This document shows, in pieces, positions 52,500 to 60,706 of a stretch of 64,000 nt of DNA. The DNA is taken from assembly GCF_040273735.1 (NCBI RefSeq), contig NZ_JBELZM010000010.1:1-64000 (forward strand), given 5' to 3'. The position numbers were made by a program, and so were the translations under genes. Each line of letters starts with the position of its first letter. Position 1 is the first letter of the stretch. The stretch comes from Solibacillus sp040273735 (GTDB lineage Bacteria; Bacillota; Bacilli; Bacillales_A; Planococcaceae). Under the pieces are notes generated by a model. The model was not told the origin of the DNA. It did not search any database and saw nothing but the letters and a program-made list of their open reading frames with translations.

Positions 52500-53087
52500 A
52501 TGTTTCAAAATAAACTATTATTTAGCTTTGCCTTCTTTATGGTCACTACCTTATTCTTCGCAAGCGCGGCAATTGCAGCTACGCATACTGTGAAGAGAGG
52601 TGAGGAATTGGATGAAATTGCAGATCTTTATGACACATCAGTATATACATTGCTTGAATTAAATGAAGTAGACGACATAGATAAAGTAACAGAAGGTTTC
52701 GTACTAAAATTACCGGATCATATTAAAAATAAAAAAGCACCGGTTGAAAAAAAGGAAAAAAAGGAAAAAAAGGAAACAATTGATGACTTTGAAGTTGTCA
52801 AAACTTTAACAGTTGAAGCAAGCGCTTTTACAGCATACTGTAAAGGGTGTTCGGGAAAAACGGCATCCGGAATTGACTTAAAGAAAAATCCGGATATTAA
52901 ATTAATTGCGGTTGATCCAAAGATTATTCCGCTTGGAACGAAGGTTTGGGTGGAAGGTTACGGAATTGCGGTTGCCGGTGATACAGGCGGTTCAATTAAA
53001 GGAAACCGGATTGATGTTTTTGTTAAAACAAAAAAAATCGCGCTCAATTGGGGACGTAAAAATGTTGAAATTAAAGTATTAAAATAA
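52500..53087 (+). CDS. Secreted LysM and 3D-domain wall protein
   Basis: This 195-residue exported protein has a signal peptide (1 to about 26, ending AIAA), one LysM domain ('HTVKRGEELDEIADLYDT', about 28-70) for peptidoglycan binding, a lysine/glutamate-rich linker, and a C-terminal 3D domain (about 105-195). The three aspartates that name it lie in 'IAVDPKII' and 'GDTGGSIKGNRIDVF'. 3D domains share the double-psi barrel of lytic transglycosylases; B. subtilis YocH and the stationary-phase Sps/Rpf-like proteins are similar. ATG 52500 follows AGGGGGA. Confidence 0.87.
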   Translation: MFQNKLLFSFAFFMVTTLFFASAAIAATHTVKRGEELDEIADLYDTSVYTLLELNEVDDIDKVTEGFVLKLPDHIKNKKAPVEKKEKKEKKETIDDFEVVKTLTVEASAFTAYCKGCSGKTASGIDLKKNPDIKLIAVDPKIIPLGTKVWVEGYGIAVAGDTGGSIKGNRIDVFVKTKKIALNWGRKNVEIKVLK

Positions 53088-53225
53088 CGGATAAATGGGC
53101 AGCGAATGCGATTGGCATTTCGCTGCTTTTCATTTAAGTGAATATTGGGAATTAGGAGAATACGAGTGCCCGATTTGTTGCATTCCCTACACTGTAATGC
53201 TAATGTGAAAAATGAGGTGGTATAT

Positions 53226-54431
53226 ATGGAAAAATTTGATTTAGCCGTCATTGGTGCTGGGCCTGGAGGATATGTAGCGGCAATCCATGCAGCAAAAAGC
53301 GGCTTGAAAGTAGCGCTTGTCGAAAAAGATAAAGTTGGTGGTGCCTGCTATAATGTCGGCTGTATTCCTTCAAAAATTATGCTTGAGCATAGTAAGCTGG
53401 TGCAGGAAATTCGACGCGGAACTGATTGGGGTGTGACGGTACCGACGATTAATATTGATTTTCCGAAACTAATGCAGCGAAAAGATCAAGTGGTTGCTGA
53501 ACTGTTATCTAATATTGAAACATTTATCGAAAATGCACAGATTACATTGTTTAGGGGGAAGGCGACAGTAACCGCAGAACGAAAAGTGATTATTGGTAGT
53601 GAGGCATTTACAGCAGATCATGTCATTTTAGCAACAGGCAGCCGCCCGTTCGTTCCGCCATTTAAAGGGCTTGAAAACGCAAATTATCATACAACGGATA
53701 CGTTCTTTTCCATCCAGGAGCTGCCGAAGCAATTAACGATTATCGGAGGCGGGGTTATTGCAATTGAAATGGCATTTGCTTTAGCGCCAATGGGAACAAA
53801 AGTAACCGTTTTAAACCACAGTAAAGATATTCTGCAAACAGAAGAACCGGATGCACGTCCGATTATTAAAGAAAAGATGAAACAACTCGGAATCGAACTT
53901 GTGACAGACTTTACGTTCGAAGAAATCCATGCTGACCATGTTCAAACATCAATCGGCAATTTCCCGTTTGAAAATTTACTGTTTGCTACAGGGCGCCGTC
54001 CGAATACTGAAATTGCGGAAGCGCTTGAAATGCAGATGGATGGCCGTTTAATCAAAGTAAATAACCACTATGAAACAAGTATTCCAGGCATATATGCGAT
54101 AGGTGATTTAGTCGGAGGATTCCAGCTTGCCCATTCTGCAAGTGCAGAAGGTGTACACGCAATCGACTATATTTTAGGGAAGCACCCAAAAGTGATCAAT
54201 CAGCAGGAAATTCCGCGATGTGTATATACACATCCTGAAATTGCGACATTTGGCATGCTGGAGCACGAAGCACCTGCAGACAGTATTGTAACGAAGATGT
54301 ATTTACCTACGAACCCTAAAGCGTTGTTAAGCAAAATAAACCTTCAACGTCACAATGACATTAAAGGTTTAAAAAGGGGCTCTATTCACTTCCGAGTAGG
54401 TCGCAGCTCCAACTCACGAATGATTTTTTGA
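53226..54431 (+). pseudogene. lpd: Dihydrolipoamide dehydrogenase gene truncated by prophage
   Basis: This E3-type flavoprotein would reoxidise lipoyl groups of 2-oxoacid dehydrogenase complexes. ATG 53226 follows GAGGTGG. FAD fold 'VIGAGPGGYVAAIHAA' (8-23), redox disulfide 'GGACYNVGCIPSK', NAD fold 'IIGGGVIAIEMAFALA', and 'YAIGDLVGG' are intact. The dimerisation domain stops soon after 'YTHPEIATFG' and 'NPKALLSK': about 60-70 residues, including the catalytic His-Glu pair of the HPxxxE segment, are missing. The last about 28 codons read through the prophage end and overlap the integrase gene, so the product should be inactive unless the phage excises. Confidence 0.85.
54320..54385. other. 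Prophage left attachment site (attL) region
   Basis: Homology to dihydrolipoamide dehydrogenase fades at about 54330-54350, and the integrase stop codon is at 54386. The host/phage crossover of a serine integrase (a two-base core inside about 40-50 bases) must lie here. The exact core cannot be fixed without the right end (attR). Confidence 0.6.
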
Positions 54432-56317
54432 ACAGTAATGTTAGAACAGTAAGCCAGTTTTGCAATATCCTTAGTTCGCATATTGATATCTTTTGCCAGG
54501 CAATCTTTAACTGTCTGAATGATGAAAGCTCTTTTCTCAGGACTTCCTTTCTTCAACTTCAATCCTTTGTACGCTCCAAATTCCTCTGCATCTCTGTTTA
54601 AAGTTTCGGGTTTATGACCCGTTAATCTGCTCAGCTCCATAAATTCGATTGGCTCCGATTGAGTTTTTAAAATGGCTACCGTATTTCTATAGCGACGATA
54701 CCTTTTCATTTTTGCTTCCGCATCGGAGATTAAGTCCACAGGATCTATTTCAAAATAGAGCGGCATGCTGAATCCTTCAGCCGTCCTTGCCAATACTTCC
54801 GCTTTCATTGTCTCACTATTCAATGTGATTCTTTCAAAAAGGGTAGCAATGATTTTCTCCAGTTCATCGTCATCTATTTCAGAAGGTAGGGCGACACTCA
54901 TAAACTCAGGCATCGTATATTCAGACCTCATGAACAATGATAAAAAGTCATCCGCATGTTCACCGGCTAAATTAAGAACAGCTTCAATGTTGTACTTATC
55001 CTGTTTGATCAGACTTAGTTTTTGTTCAACGGTTTTCAATTCCTCGGTTAGAACAGCCACATCATCTTCGATAGTTTTTTTATTCGCATCCAACTTATCC
55101 ATTGTCCAGCTACCAGTAAGATAAAGATTAAGAAGACGGTCCAGCATGTCCTGCTTATTTTTTATATCCAGTCGAAGTCTTTTGATATCCTTCTCCAAAT
55201 CGTCAATTTCCGACGTAGCCGTTTCACTGGACTGCATATGTTTTGAAATTAATTGCTCCCGGTTATCCAGTAGCAAGTCCTTAACTAAAACAAGAAGAGG
55301 TCTCAGAACCTGGTTAGCACTATATGTGGGCATCACAGGACACGGAGGGGACGTTTCATGAATATGGAGGATATACGCATAGGTTTTGCCGTTATCACCG
55401 TATTCAGGCCTCTCCAGCTTGTTTAAACGCAATGCTTTGCCACAATGTGCACAAGTCAGTTTAAGTTGTCTTAAACCATGCCTGAAACTTGTAGGGGGAA
55501 GTTCCTTTTTCAGTAAACTCATTCGAGCTTGAATGCGATCGTAAGTCTCCTTAGTTCGAAGTTTCGGGAAAACATCTTCCACTTCCATGTTTTCAGTTGA
55601 ATAGTTCCGTGTGAGCACGCCATGGTAATTCTTGTTCATCAATCTTTTTCGAACCTGTACATCTGTCCATTTAGCACCTTGCGCAGTCTTACAGCGTTTG
55701 TTTAACTCATTGGCTATACGATGGGTGCCCATAGCTTCTTCAAGATACAAACGGTCAATAAAAGGGATAATCCATGCACGTTCTTTGTTTACGATTGGTG
55801 TTTTCGTATTTTTGTCGTAAATATATTCGTCCGGTATGCGGCCCATTACGCGACCTTCCCGTGTATACTGCCTCAAACCTCGGCCCATTGTACGCTTGAT
55901 GTTCCGTCTGCGATGAGATGCAAGCAGGTTTTTTAAGTCACTGAAAAATTCATCATTTTCATTGGTAAGGTCAATAATATTGCCGGGCTCCGCAATCTTT
56001 ACTTTGTTCTCCCGCAGAACATCTTTCAGGTATTGCCAGTCCGCCACATCCAAACGCGAAAGGCGGTCCTGCTCGATAACCAGAACAACATCCACTAGAC
56101 CATCTTCTACCGCATCCAGAAGAGCTTCCAAACCTTCTTTGTTGATTTTTGCACCGCTGTCCACATCTTTATAAGTATCAACGATTGTCCATCCCTGAGC
56201 CTCTGCATAACGCGTAAGTTCCGTCTGCTGTGCTTTAAGGGAATAGCGGTCCTCTTGCAGCTTAGTTGATACCCGGATGTATATGGCTACTCGCATGTGC
56301 TTTTCCATGATGTGCAC
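54386..56317 (-). CDS. int: Large serine recombinase (phage integrase)
   Basis: This enzyme integrates and excises the prophage. GTG 56317 is chosen (AAAGGAG 9 bases upstream), giving 643 residues; longer frames have no site. Resolvase domain with the nucleophile serine in 'IYIRVSTKLQEDRYSLKAQ', 'VVLVIEQDRLSRL' and 'RRRNIKRTMGRGLR'; then the recombinase domain ('GRIPDEYIYD', 'ANELNKRCKT'), a zinc ribbon ('LTCAHCGKALRL...SPPCP'), and a long coiled coil (about 360-440) as in phage integrases that sense a directionality factor. The unusual C-terminal tail contains a possible helix-turn-helix ('MRTKDIAKLAYCSNITVQKI'). Its 3' end abuts attL. Confidence 0.93.
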   Translation of the reverse strand: MHIMEKHMRVAIYIRVSTKLQEDRYSLKAQQTELTRYAEAQGWTIVDTYKDVDSGAKINKEGLEALLDAVEDGLVDVVLVIEQDRLSRLDVADWQYLKDVLRENKVKIAEPGNIIDLTNENDEFFSDLKNLLASHRRRNIKRTMGRGLRQYTREGRVMGRIPDEYIYDKNTKTPIVNKERAWIIPFIDRLYLEEAMGTHRIANELNKRCKTAQGAKWTDVQVRKRLMNKNYHGVLTRNYSTENMEVEDVFPKLRTKETYDRIQARMSLLKKELPPTSFRHGLRQLKLTCAHCGKALRLNKLERPEYGDNGKTYAYILHIHETSPPCPVMPTYSANQVLRPLLVLVKDLLLDNREQLISKHMQSSETATSEIDDLEKDIKRLRLDIKNKQDMLDRLLNLYLTGSWTMDKLDANKKTIEDDVAVLTEELKTVEQKLSLIKQDKYNIEAVLNLAGEHADDFLSLFMRSEYTMPEFMSVALPSEIDDDELEKIIATLFERITLNSETMKAEVLARTAEGFSMPLYFEIDPVDLISDAEAKMKRYRRYRNTVAILKTQSEPIEFMELSRLTGHKPETLNRDAEEFGAYKGLKLKKGSPEKRAFIIQTVKDCLAKDINMRTKDIAKLAYCSNITVQKIIRELELRPTRK

Positions 56318-56373
56318 TTGAAGCAACTCCTTTTGTACAAATATTTTACAATTCAAAAAATGTATGCTACTAT

Positions 56374-56402
56374 AAAAAAACAGAACGGGTGTTCTGTTTT
56401 TT
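56374..56402. terminator. Terminator between repressor and integrase genes
   Basis: AAAAACAGAAC pairs perfectly with GTTCTGTTTTT around a four-base loop, with A- and T-runs on both sides. It would separate leftward repressor transcription from int. Confidence 0.7.
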
Positions 56403-56405
56403 GTT

Positions 56406-56981
56406 CTACTTTTGTTCGGAAATATGTTTTTCTTTAATGGCGTGTAGGACATTCGGAAGATCTTCAATGTCCACTTGCGCCCCAGCTACTTCGATAGAGC
56501 CGTCTTTATTAATAAAGATTTTTACGGAAATCTGCTCGTTTTTCTCAACTGAATAGAGTGGACTAGCGTCTTCAGCAACATAACTGCTATCTGATTTTTT
56601 AATCGAATGTACCAGCATGTTTCTTTCGTTTTTGATTGCAGGTGGTGTTTCGTCACCCAACAAATCCACTGTTTCAAAAATTGTCATTTCTCTTAAATTG
56701 AGTAGTTCGTCGATGCTAACAGAAGTGAAAACTTCTGCATAAGATCTTAAAACTTCAACGGAAGGTAATCGCATACCTTTCTCAATTAAACCGATATATG
56801 CTTGTGATACGCCAACAGCTTCTGCAACGACTGCTTGTTTATAGTTATAAGAAGCTCTTAATTTTTTTAAAAACAACCCAATCGTCGGGCTAATCTGTTT
56901 TCTTTTCTCACGGGTTACTTCCGGTAGTCTTTTTTCAGGATTAATAATTCTATCTTTTTCTTCTTTTCTATCTTTTTTCAA
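56406..56981 (-). CDS. XRE-family phage repressor
   Basis: This 191-residue protein starts with TTG at 56981, 9 bases after AGAGGTG. A charged N-terminal extension precedes a lambda-Cro/C1-type helix-turn-helix near 33-90 ('LKKLRASYNYKQAVVAEAVGVSQAYIGLIEKG'), followed by a C-terminal region without the LexA peptidase Ser-Lys pair that I can see. Position between integrase and the divergent early operon, with operators in the shared promoter region, fits the immunity repressor. It may bind the ACCG(A/T)CGGT palindromes. Its control of induction is unknown. Confidence 0.82.
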   Translation of the reverse strand: MKKDRKEEKDRIINPEKRLPEVTREKRKQISPTIGLFLKKLRASYNYKQAVVAEAVGVSQAYIGLIEKGMRLPSVEVLRSYAEVFTSVSIDELLNLREMTIFETVDLLGDETPPAIKNERNMLVHSIKKSDSSYVAEDASPLYSVEKNEQISVKIFINKDGSIEVAGAQVDIEDLPNVLHAIKEKHISEQK

Positions 56982-57066
56982 AATTGGTCACACCTCTCGA
57001 AGTATTGATAAATTAACGTTTATGGAAAAAAATTAAAAAATATTCAAAAAATATGGATAAAAATAG

Positions 57067-57095
57067 TTGCAAATATTACCGACGGTTGTTATAGT
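57067..57095 (+). promoter_or_regulatory. Prophage early rightward promoter
   Basis: TTGCAA (57067-57072), a 17-base spacer and TATAGT (57090-57095) form a good SigA promoter. The palindrome ACCGACGGT (57078-57086) lies wholly in the spacer, so a bound repressor would occlude polymerase. Confidence 0.7.
57078..57086. promoter_or_regulatory. Operator ACCGACGGT, site 1
   Basis: Nine-base palindrome (ACCG-A-CGGT) in the spacer of the early promoter. Confidence 0.65.
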
Positions 57096-57138
57096 GTGAA
57101 TTAATAGAGTTGAAGAAACATAGACTAGGCATTTAAAT

Positions 57139-57147
57139 ACCGACGGT
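57139..57147. promoter_or_regulatory. Operator ACCGACGGT, site 2
   Basis: Same palindrome, 61 bases after site 1 in the early leader, shortly before the first early gene. Confidence 0.6.
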
Positions 57148-57184
57148 TTTCTAAAGCTCTTAAAAAAAGGAGGCTATTCAATGT

Positions 57185-57391
57185 ATGAACAAACCTCAGA
57201 TTAATGTTCCAGAAATCAATATGGAACTGGTAAGAATTAAAGCTGCGCTTCCTGTAAAACTCGCGGAGCTTTCTCGTATTAACAAAGACGCTGCAATCAC
57301 AATCCTGCAAGATTGGGGAGAAGGCGTCAAACCTTTAAAAGTATTATACAAAGAAGTACTAGCTGAATTAGATGCTGTCACATCTATATAA
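57185..57391 (+). CDS. Early prophage protein, unknown (68 residues)
   Basis: This is the first gene of the early operon. ATG 57185 is 11 bases after AAGGAGG, longer than ideal. An out-of-frame ATG at 57181 with 7-base spacing would give only a seven-codon peptide that overlaps it, so reinitiation or leaky control is possible. The product is helical and mildly hydrophobic ('INMELVRIKAALPVKLAEL', 'LQDWGEGVKPLKVLYKEVLAEL'). No family recognised. By position, a regulator or excisionase is possible but not shown. Confidence 0.65.
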   Translation: MNKPQINVPEINMELVRIKAALPVKLAELSRINKDAAITILQDWGEGVKPLKVLYKEVLAELDAVTSI

Positions 57392-57458
57392 ATCAGAACA
57401 AGACAATCAAATGTCTTTGACCTACTGATAGTTTACCTTAAAAGTGGTTAATTATGCA

Positions 57459-57592
57459 AGAAACAAGTAAAAATAGATACAAATTACCTTATTTTTTACA
57501 GAAACAAGTAAAAAATATTACGTAACTCGTTCACTATTTTTACTTTAAGCAAAATCATACTAAGAACATTTGTACCTATTCTGCTTAAAGTA
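57459..57592. repeat. Non-coding early stretch with direct and inverted repeats
   Basis: AGAAACAAGTAAAAA occurs at 57459-57473 and again at 57500-57514, 41 bases apart; CTATTTTTACT near 57536 is the inverse of its 3' part. TACTTTAAGCA (57541-57551) pairs with TGCTTAAAGTA (57582-57592). No gene is seen in 57392-57683, so this is probably regulatory or a protein-binding region. Confidence 0.5.
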
Positions 57593-57683
57593 GCAATAGA
57601 GCTATCCGCCTATCAAAAGGTGATTGGGAAATGGACAAGAAATACCCAATGTAAAACAAAAAACACTCAGGAGGTTATTAAAA

Positions 57684-57968
57684 ATGAGATCAACAGGAAT
57701 TGTACGTAAAGTGGATGAGTTAGGACGCATTGTAATTCCAATGGAGTTACGCCGCACATTAAAAATCGAGGATAAAGACCCGATTGAGATTTTTGTGGAT
57801 GAGGATAAGGTGGTTCTTAAAAAATACAAGGCGAATATGACTTGTGACATCACAGGCGAGGTATCGGAAAACAATGTTCCACTTTTTGACGGAAAGCTTA
57901 CAGTAAGTCCAGAAGGTGCTGCAAGATTGCTAGAGGAACTTCAAAAATTAAATAGAAAAGGGGTTTAG
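57684..57968 (+). CDS. AbrB/SpoVT-family DNA-binding regulator (prophage)
   Basis: This 94-residue protein opens MRSTGIVRKVDELGRIVIP, the swapped-hairpin AbrB DNA-binding fold (1-52), followed by a short multimerisation region as in AbrB and Abh. It contains 'MTCDITGEVSENN', with the cysteine and CxxTG-like segment of host AbrB. ATG 57684 follows AGGAGG by 9 bases; the upstream frame is rejected. In the host AbrB represses stationary-phase and sporulation genes, so a phage copy might alter host development or regulate phage genes. Target unknown. Confidence 0.85.
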   Translation: MRSTGIVRKVDELGRIVIPMELRRTLKIEDKDPIEIFVDEDKVVLKKYKANMTCDITGEVSENNVPLFDGKLTVSPEGAARLLEELQKLNRKGV

Positions 57969-57973
57969 TTAGG

Positions 57974-58387
57974 ATGAACGATCTGCAAATTCAAACTCAC
58001 ATTGCCCAATCTCAGGCAAATGGTAAATTTCAACGCATGCAAGAAATCAAACGTGAGCGTGAGAAATTAAAGCTTGAACATGACAAGCTCCAAGAAAGCT
58101 TAATACAACATATCGAGAAAAACGGTAAAGTATTAGCATTTAAGGATAACGTTCCACACATATTACAAGTGGGAATGCGCACTACAACAAAATTCGATAA
58201 GGCGAAGTTGGCTGGAGATTTAGGTGAAGCCCAGAAGGACTTAACGACTGTTCGGTTAGCTCAACTTGTCGAAGAAAAACGCTTAACAGCTCAACAAATT
58301 GAAGAACTTATGTACACTGAAAGTGATACCACGTTAAAAGCCCGTAAAGCTAGTAAAAACGATTTAAGTTTAATACTCGGTAAATAA
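57974..58387 (+). CDS. Prophage hypothetical protein with coiled coil (137 residues)
   Basis: A strongly charged helical N-terminal half ('MQEIKREREKLKLEHDKLQESLIQHIEK', about 22-49) suggests a coiled coil, followed by a basic C-terminal half. No cysteines, signal or membrane segment. AGTTAGG lies before the ATG, and the gene starts five bases after the AbrB-like gene, so it is cotranscribed. I recognise no family. It sits in the early replication/recombination operon. Confidence 0.7.
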   Translation: MNDLQIQTHIAQSQANGKFQRMQEIKREREKLKLEHDKLQESLIQHIEKNGKVLAFKDNVPHILQVGMRTTTKFDKAKLAGDLGEAQKDLTTVRLAQLVEEKRLTAQQIEELMYTESDTTLKARKASKNDLSLILGK

Positions 58388-58408
58388 ATCCGGAAGGAGG
58401 CGTTGCAT

Positions 58409-58738
58409 GTGGAAGGGAAAAAATTTTTACAAATTGAAACACCGTCGGTTTTAAAAAGTGGTCAAGCCAACTGGGTTGTTAAAGATGATTTAGGTAACGA
58501 AGTGCAAGAAGGTGAACAGGTTTTCATCTTGGAAAATGGCGCAACGATTCATGTAGGTGCTGCAGAAGATTACTTGATTGAGAAGCTGGGAGCAAAGGTT
58601 GCGAAAACTGGAGTTACAGATGTGTTCTTACTGGCAGACGGTGCTTGGATTAGTACAGAAGATATCGAGGATTACTTTATTGAAACATTAGGTGCACAAG
58701 TTTTTCAGCGAGTTGCGTTTAATAGCGCTCAAAAATAA
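58409..58738 (+). CDS. Prophage hypothetical protein (109 residues)
   Basis: GTG 58409 is chosen, 8 bases after AAGGAGG; the TTG at 58403 is too close and the ATG at 58407 is out of frame. The product opens MEGKKFLQIETPSVL and holds two similar halves: 'GAAEDYLIEKLGAKVAKTGVTDVFLLADGAWI' resembles 'STEDIEDYFIETLGAQVFQRV'. No family recognised. The operator palindrome ACCGTCGGT (58441) falls inside its coding region. Confidence 0.65.
   Translation: MEGKKFLQIETPSVLKSGQANWVVKDDLGNEVQEGEQVFILENGATIHVGAAEDYLIEKLGAKVAKTGVTDVFLLADGAWISTEDIEDYFIETLGAQVFQRVAFNSAQK
58441..58449. promoter_or_regulatory. Operator ACCGTCGGT, site 3 (intragenic)
   Basis: Nine-base palindrome inside the early operon, 32 bases into a coding sequence and followed by TTTTAAAAA. 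It could act as a roadblock (stoperator). Confidence 0.5.
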
Positions 58739-58740
58739 AA

Positions 58741-58804
58741 ATGAGTATTTTATTAACTGCAAAGCAACACCGATGATGCATAAGGCAGTTAATCAAACAC
58801 TCAT
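58741..58804 (+). other. Large hairpin between prophage genes
   Basis: Twenty-base arms 58741-58760 and 58785-58804 pair at 18 of 20 positions around a 24-base loop, directly after a stop codon. No T-run follows, so it is not a normal terminator; RNA processing or differential expression of the flanking genes is possible. Confidence 0.5.
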
Positions 58805-58837
58805 GTATAACTTATCACAAATGAGGAGGAATTTTCA

Positions 58838-59446
58838 ATGAAAATAGAAGTTACACACACGATTAAATTTGACACAAAAGTCGAGTCCTTACTGGAGTTA
58901 GTAGCTCAAGCGTTAATTAGTTCAACTAAACCCGTAGAGCTAACTGTTGAACCTACAAAACTTGAAGGGGAAAAGGCGTCAACAACGGTGACATCCGAAA
59001 AAGGGGATAAGCCGAACGTAGCAACGAAAACACGTTACTTCGTTCATGAAGGCACAGACGAACTGGTTGTTGTAAAAAAAGGTGAGTCACTTGAGTTCCT
59101 AGAAACGGATATTTTCGATGAGGTATCAGCTGCTGTTTATAAAGAGCTTAAAGCGAAGAATGAAGAGCCTGCAACTGAAAAGGTACCGGAGGAAGAATCA
59201 GAGACTACAACTGTAGAAGATGAAGCAGTCGTTGTGGATCAACCGGCATTAAAAATTGAAGATTTACGCATGATTGCTGCTAAGTTTGTCAGTGCGGCCA
59301 AACAAAAAGAATTGAAAGCATTATTCGGTGAGTTCAAAGATGAAGATGGAAACCCTGGCATCAAGCTCTCTTCAATACAAGAAAAGGACTACCATGCATT
59401 TGTTGAGCGAGCAAAAGAGCGTTTAGCAGAACTGGGTGTTGAATAA
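58838..59446 (+). CDS. Prophage hypothetical protein (202 residues)
   Basis: An acidic protein whose N-terminal region ('MKIEVTHTIKFDTKVESLLELVAQAL') looks like a short beta/alpha unit, followed by a low-complexity Glu/Thr/Val-rich linker (about 105-140) and a helical C-terminal domain ('LRMIAAKFVSAAKQKELKALFGEF', 'YHAFVERAKERLAEL'). Similar genes precede DUF2800 genes in related phages, as I recall. The stop overlaps the next start (TAATG). AGGAGGA precedes the ATG. Function unknown. Confidence 0.7.
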   Translation: MKIEVTHTIKFDTKVESLLELVAQALISSTKPVELTVEPTKLEGEKASTTVTSEKGDKPNVATKTRYFVHEGTDELVVVKKGESLEFLETDIFDEVSAAVYKELKAKNEEPATEKVPEEESETTTVEDEAVVVDQPALKIEDLRMIAAKFVSAAKQKELKALFGEFKDEDGNPGIKLSSIQEKDYHAFVERAKERLAELGVE

Positions 59447-60690
59447 TGACGGGGCATGCAAAACGTGCCCACGCCTTACTGAGTGCATCGGGCGCAAAAC
59501 GTTGGATGACTTGTACACCTTCTGCTCGGGCAGAGGAAAAGTATTATTCGAAACATGGACAGAAGCCTGAAAGTGAGTACGCGGTTGAAGGGACGACTGC
59601 CCATGAATACAGCGAATTAATTCTGGCACGGGAGTTAGGGCATCTCAATAAATCTCAGGCAACTCGAAAAATTAATGCTTTCAAAAAGCGACCGGAAAAA
59701 GCAAAGTACTATGGTCCGGAAATGGAAGAGCATGTACAAACGTATGTCGATTTCGTAATGGAACGTGTGAATGCTGCACGTGCAGTTTCTCCGGATGCGA
59801 TTGTACTGATCGAACAGCGTCTCGACTTTAGCGAATATGTACCGGAAGGCTTCGGTACCGGCGACGTATTGATTGTTTATGATGGTGTACTGGAACTGAT
59901 TGACTTGAAGTACGGCAAAGGGGTTCCAGTCAGTGCTGATGAAAACCCGCAACTTATGCTTTACGGTCTTGGTGCAATTGCAGAACATGACATTCTCTAC
60001 GATATCAAAGAAGTGATTCTTACAATCGTACAGCCTCGGCTGGATAGCATCTCAAGTTATTCGATTGCTTCAGATGAATTGTTAGAGTGGGCTGAAAATG
60101 AAGTAAGGCCAAAAGCGGAACTTGCCGATAAAGGTGAAGGTGAATTTGTACCGGGTGAGCATTGTCGATGGTGTGCCATCAAAGATACATGTCGTGCACG
60201 TGCAGACCTAGCACTCAAAACAGTCGAAGCGGATTTTGCGGAAGATGGCTCAATCGAAATGGAGCTACCGGATCCTGCAGAACTTTCGAAAGAAGAGATT
60301 GCGGAAATCCTTTTCGTAGCACCTGAGATTGAAAAATGGTGCAAGGATATTCAAACCTATGCACTGAATGAAGCATTGAACGGGGAAGAGTTTGACGGTT
60401 TTAAACTGGTGGAAGGGCGAAGCAATCGAAAGTTTTCGGATATGAAAGCGGTCGCTGAACGTTTGGAAGGTGCAGGGCTTGAAGCAGAAATCATCTATAA
60501 ACCGAAAGAGCTTCGCAGTGTAGGAGATTTAGAGAAAGCAGTCGGCAAGTCGCGCTTCACCGAAGTATTGGAAGGTTTAATCGTGAAGCCACCCGGTAAG
60601 CCGGCACTTGTTACACTTGACGATAAGCGTCCTGCACTCAACAGTCCAGAAAAAGCAGCAGAGGATTTTGCAGACGAACTATTAGAGTAG
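59446..60690 (+). CDS. DUF2800 RecB/Cas4-like nuclease (prophage)
   Basis: This 414-residue protein of the PD-(D/E)XK superfamily has 'LSASGAKRWMTCTPSARAEE' (N-terminal helix with one Cys), 'EGTTAHEYSELIL' (conserved His), 'GTGDVLIVYDGVLELIDLKYGKG' (the D...ExK core, here ELIDLKYG) and 'NPQLMLYGLGA'. A C-terminal 'CRWCAIKDTCRA' (C-x2-C-x5-C) with the N-terminal cysteine could hold a [4Fe-4S] cluster as in Cas4 and AddB. It probably degrades or processes DNA ends in phage recombination. Coupled to the gene before it. Confidence 0.85.
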   Translation: MTGHAKRAHALLSASGAKRWMTCTPSARAEEKYYSKHGQKPESEYAVEGTTAHEYSELILARELGHLNKSQATRKINAFKKRPEKAKYYGPEMEEHVQTYVDFVMERVNAARAVSPDAIVLIEQRLDFSEYVPEGFGTGDVLIVYDGVLELIDLKYGKGVPVSADENPQLMLYGLGAIAEHDILYDIKEVILTIVQPRLDSISSYSIASDELLEWAENEVRPKAELADKGEGEFVPGEHCRWCAIKDTCRARADLALKTVEADFAEDGSIEMELPDPAELSKEEIAEILFVAPEIEKWCKDIQTYALNEALNGEEFDGFKLVEGRSNRKFSDMKAVAERLEGAGLEAEIIYKPKELRSVGDLEKAVGKSRFTEVLEGLIVKPPGKPALVTLDDKRPALNSPEKAAEDFADELLE

Positions 60691-60706
60691 AAAGTTGGTG
60701 GATTAT

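Noticed and set aside
54345..54431. Natural C-terminus of the lpd product
   Set aside because: The final residues are basic, unlike the E3 dimerisation domain, and overlap the integrase gene antisense; they are read-through of phage DNA.
57181..57204. Seven-codon ORF before the first early prophage gene
   Set aside because: It has ideal ribosome-site spacing but is too short to call a gene; noted only as possible control of the overlapping start at 57185.
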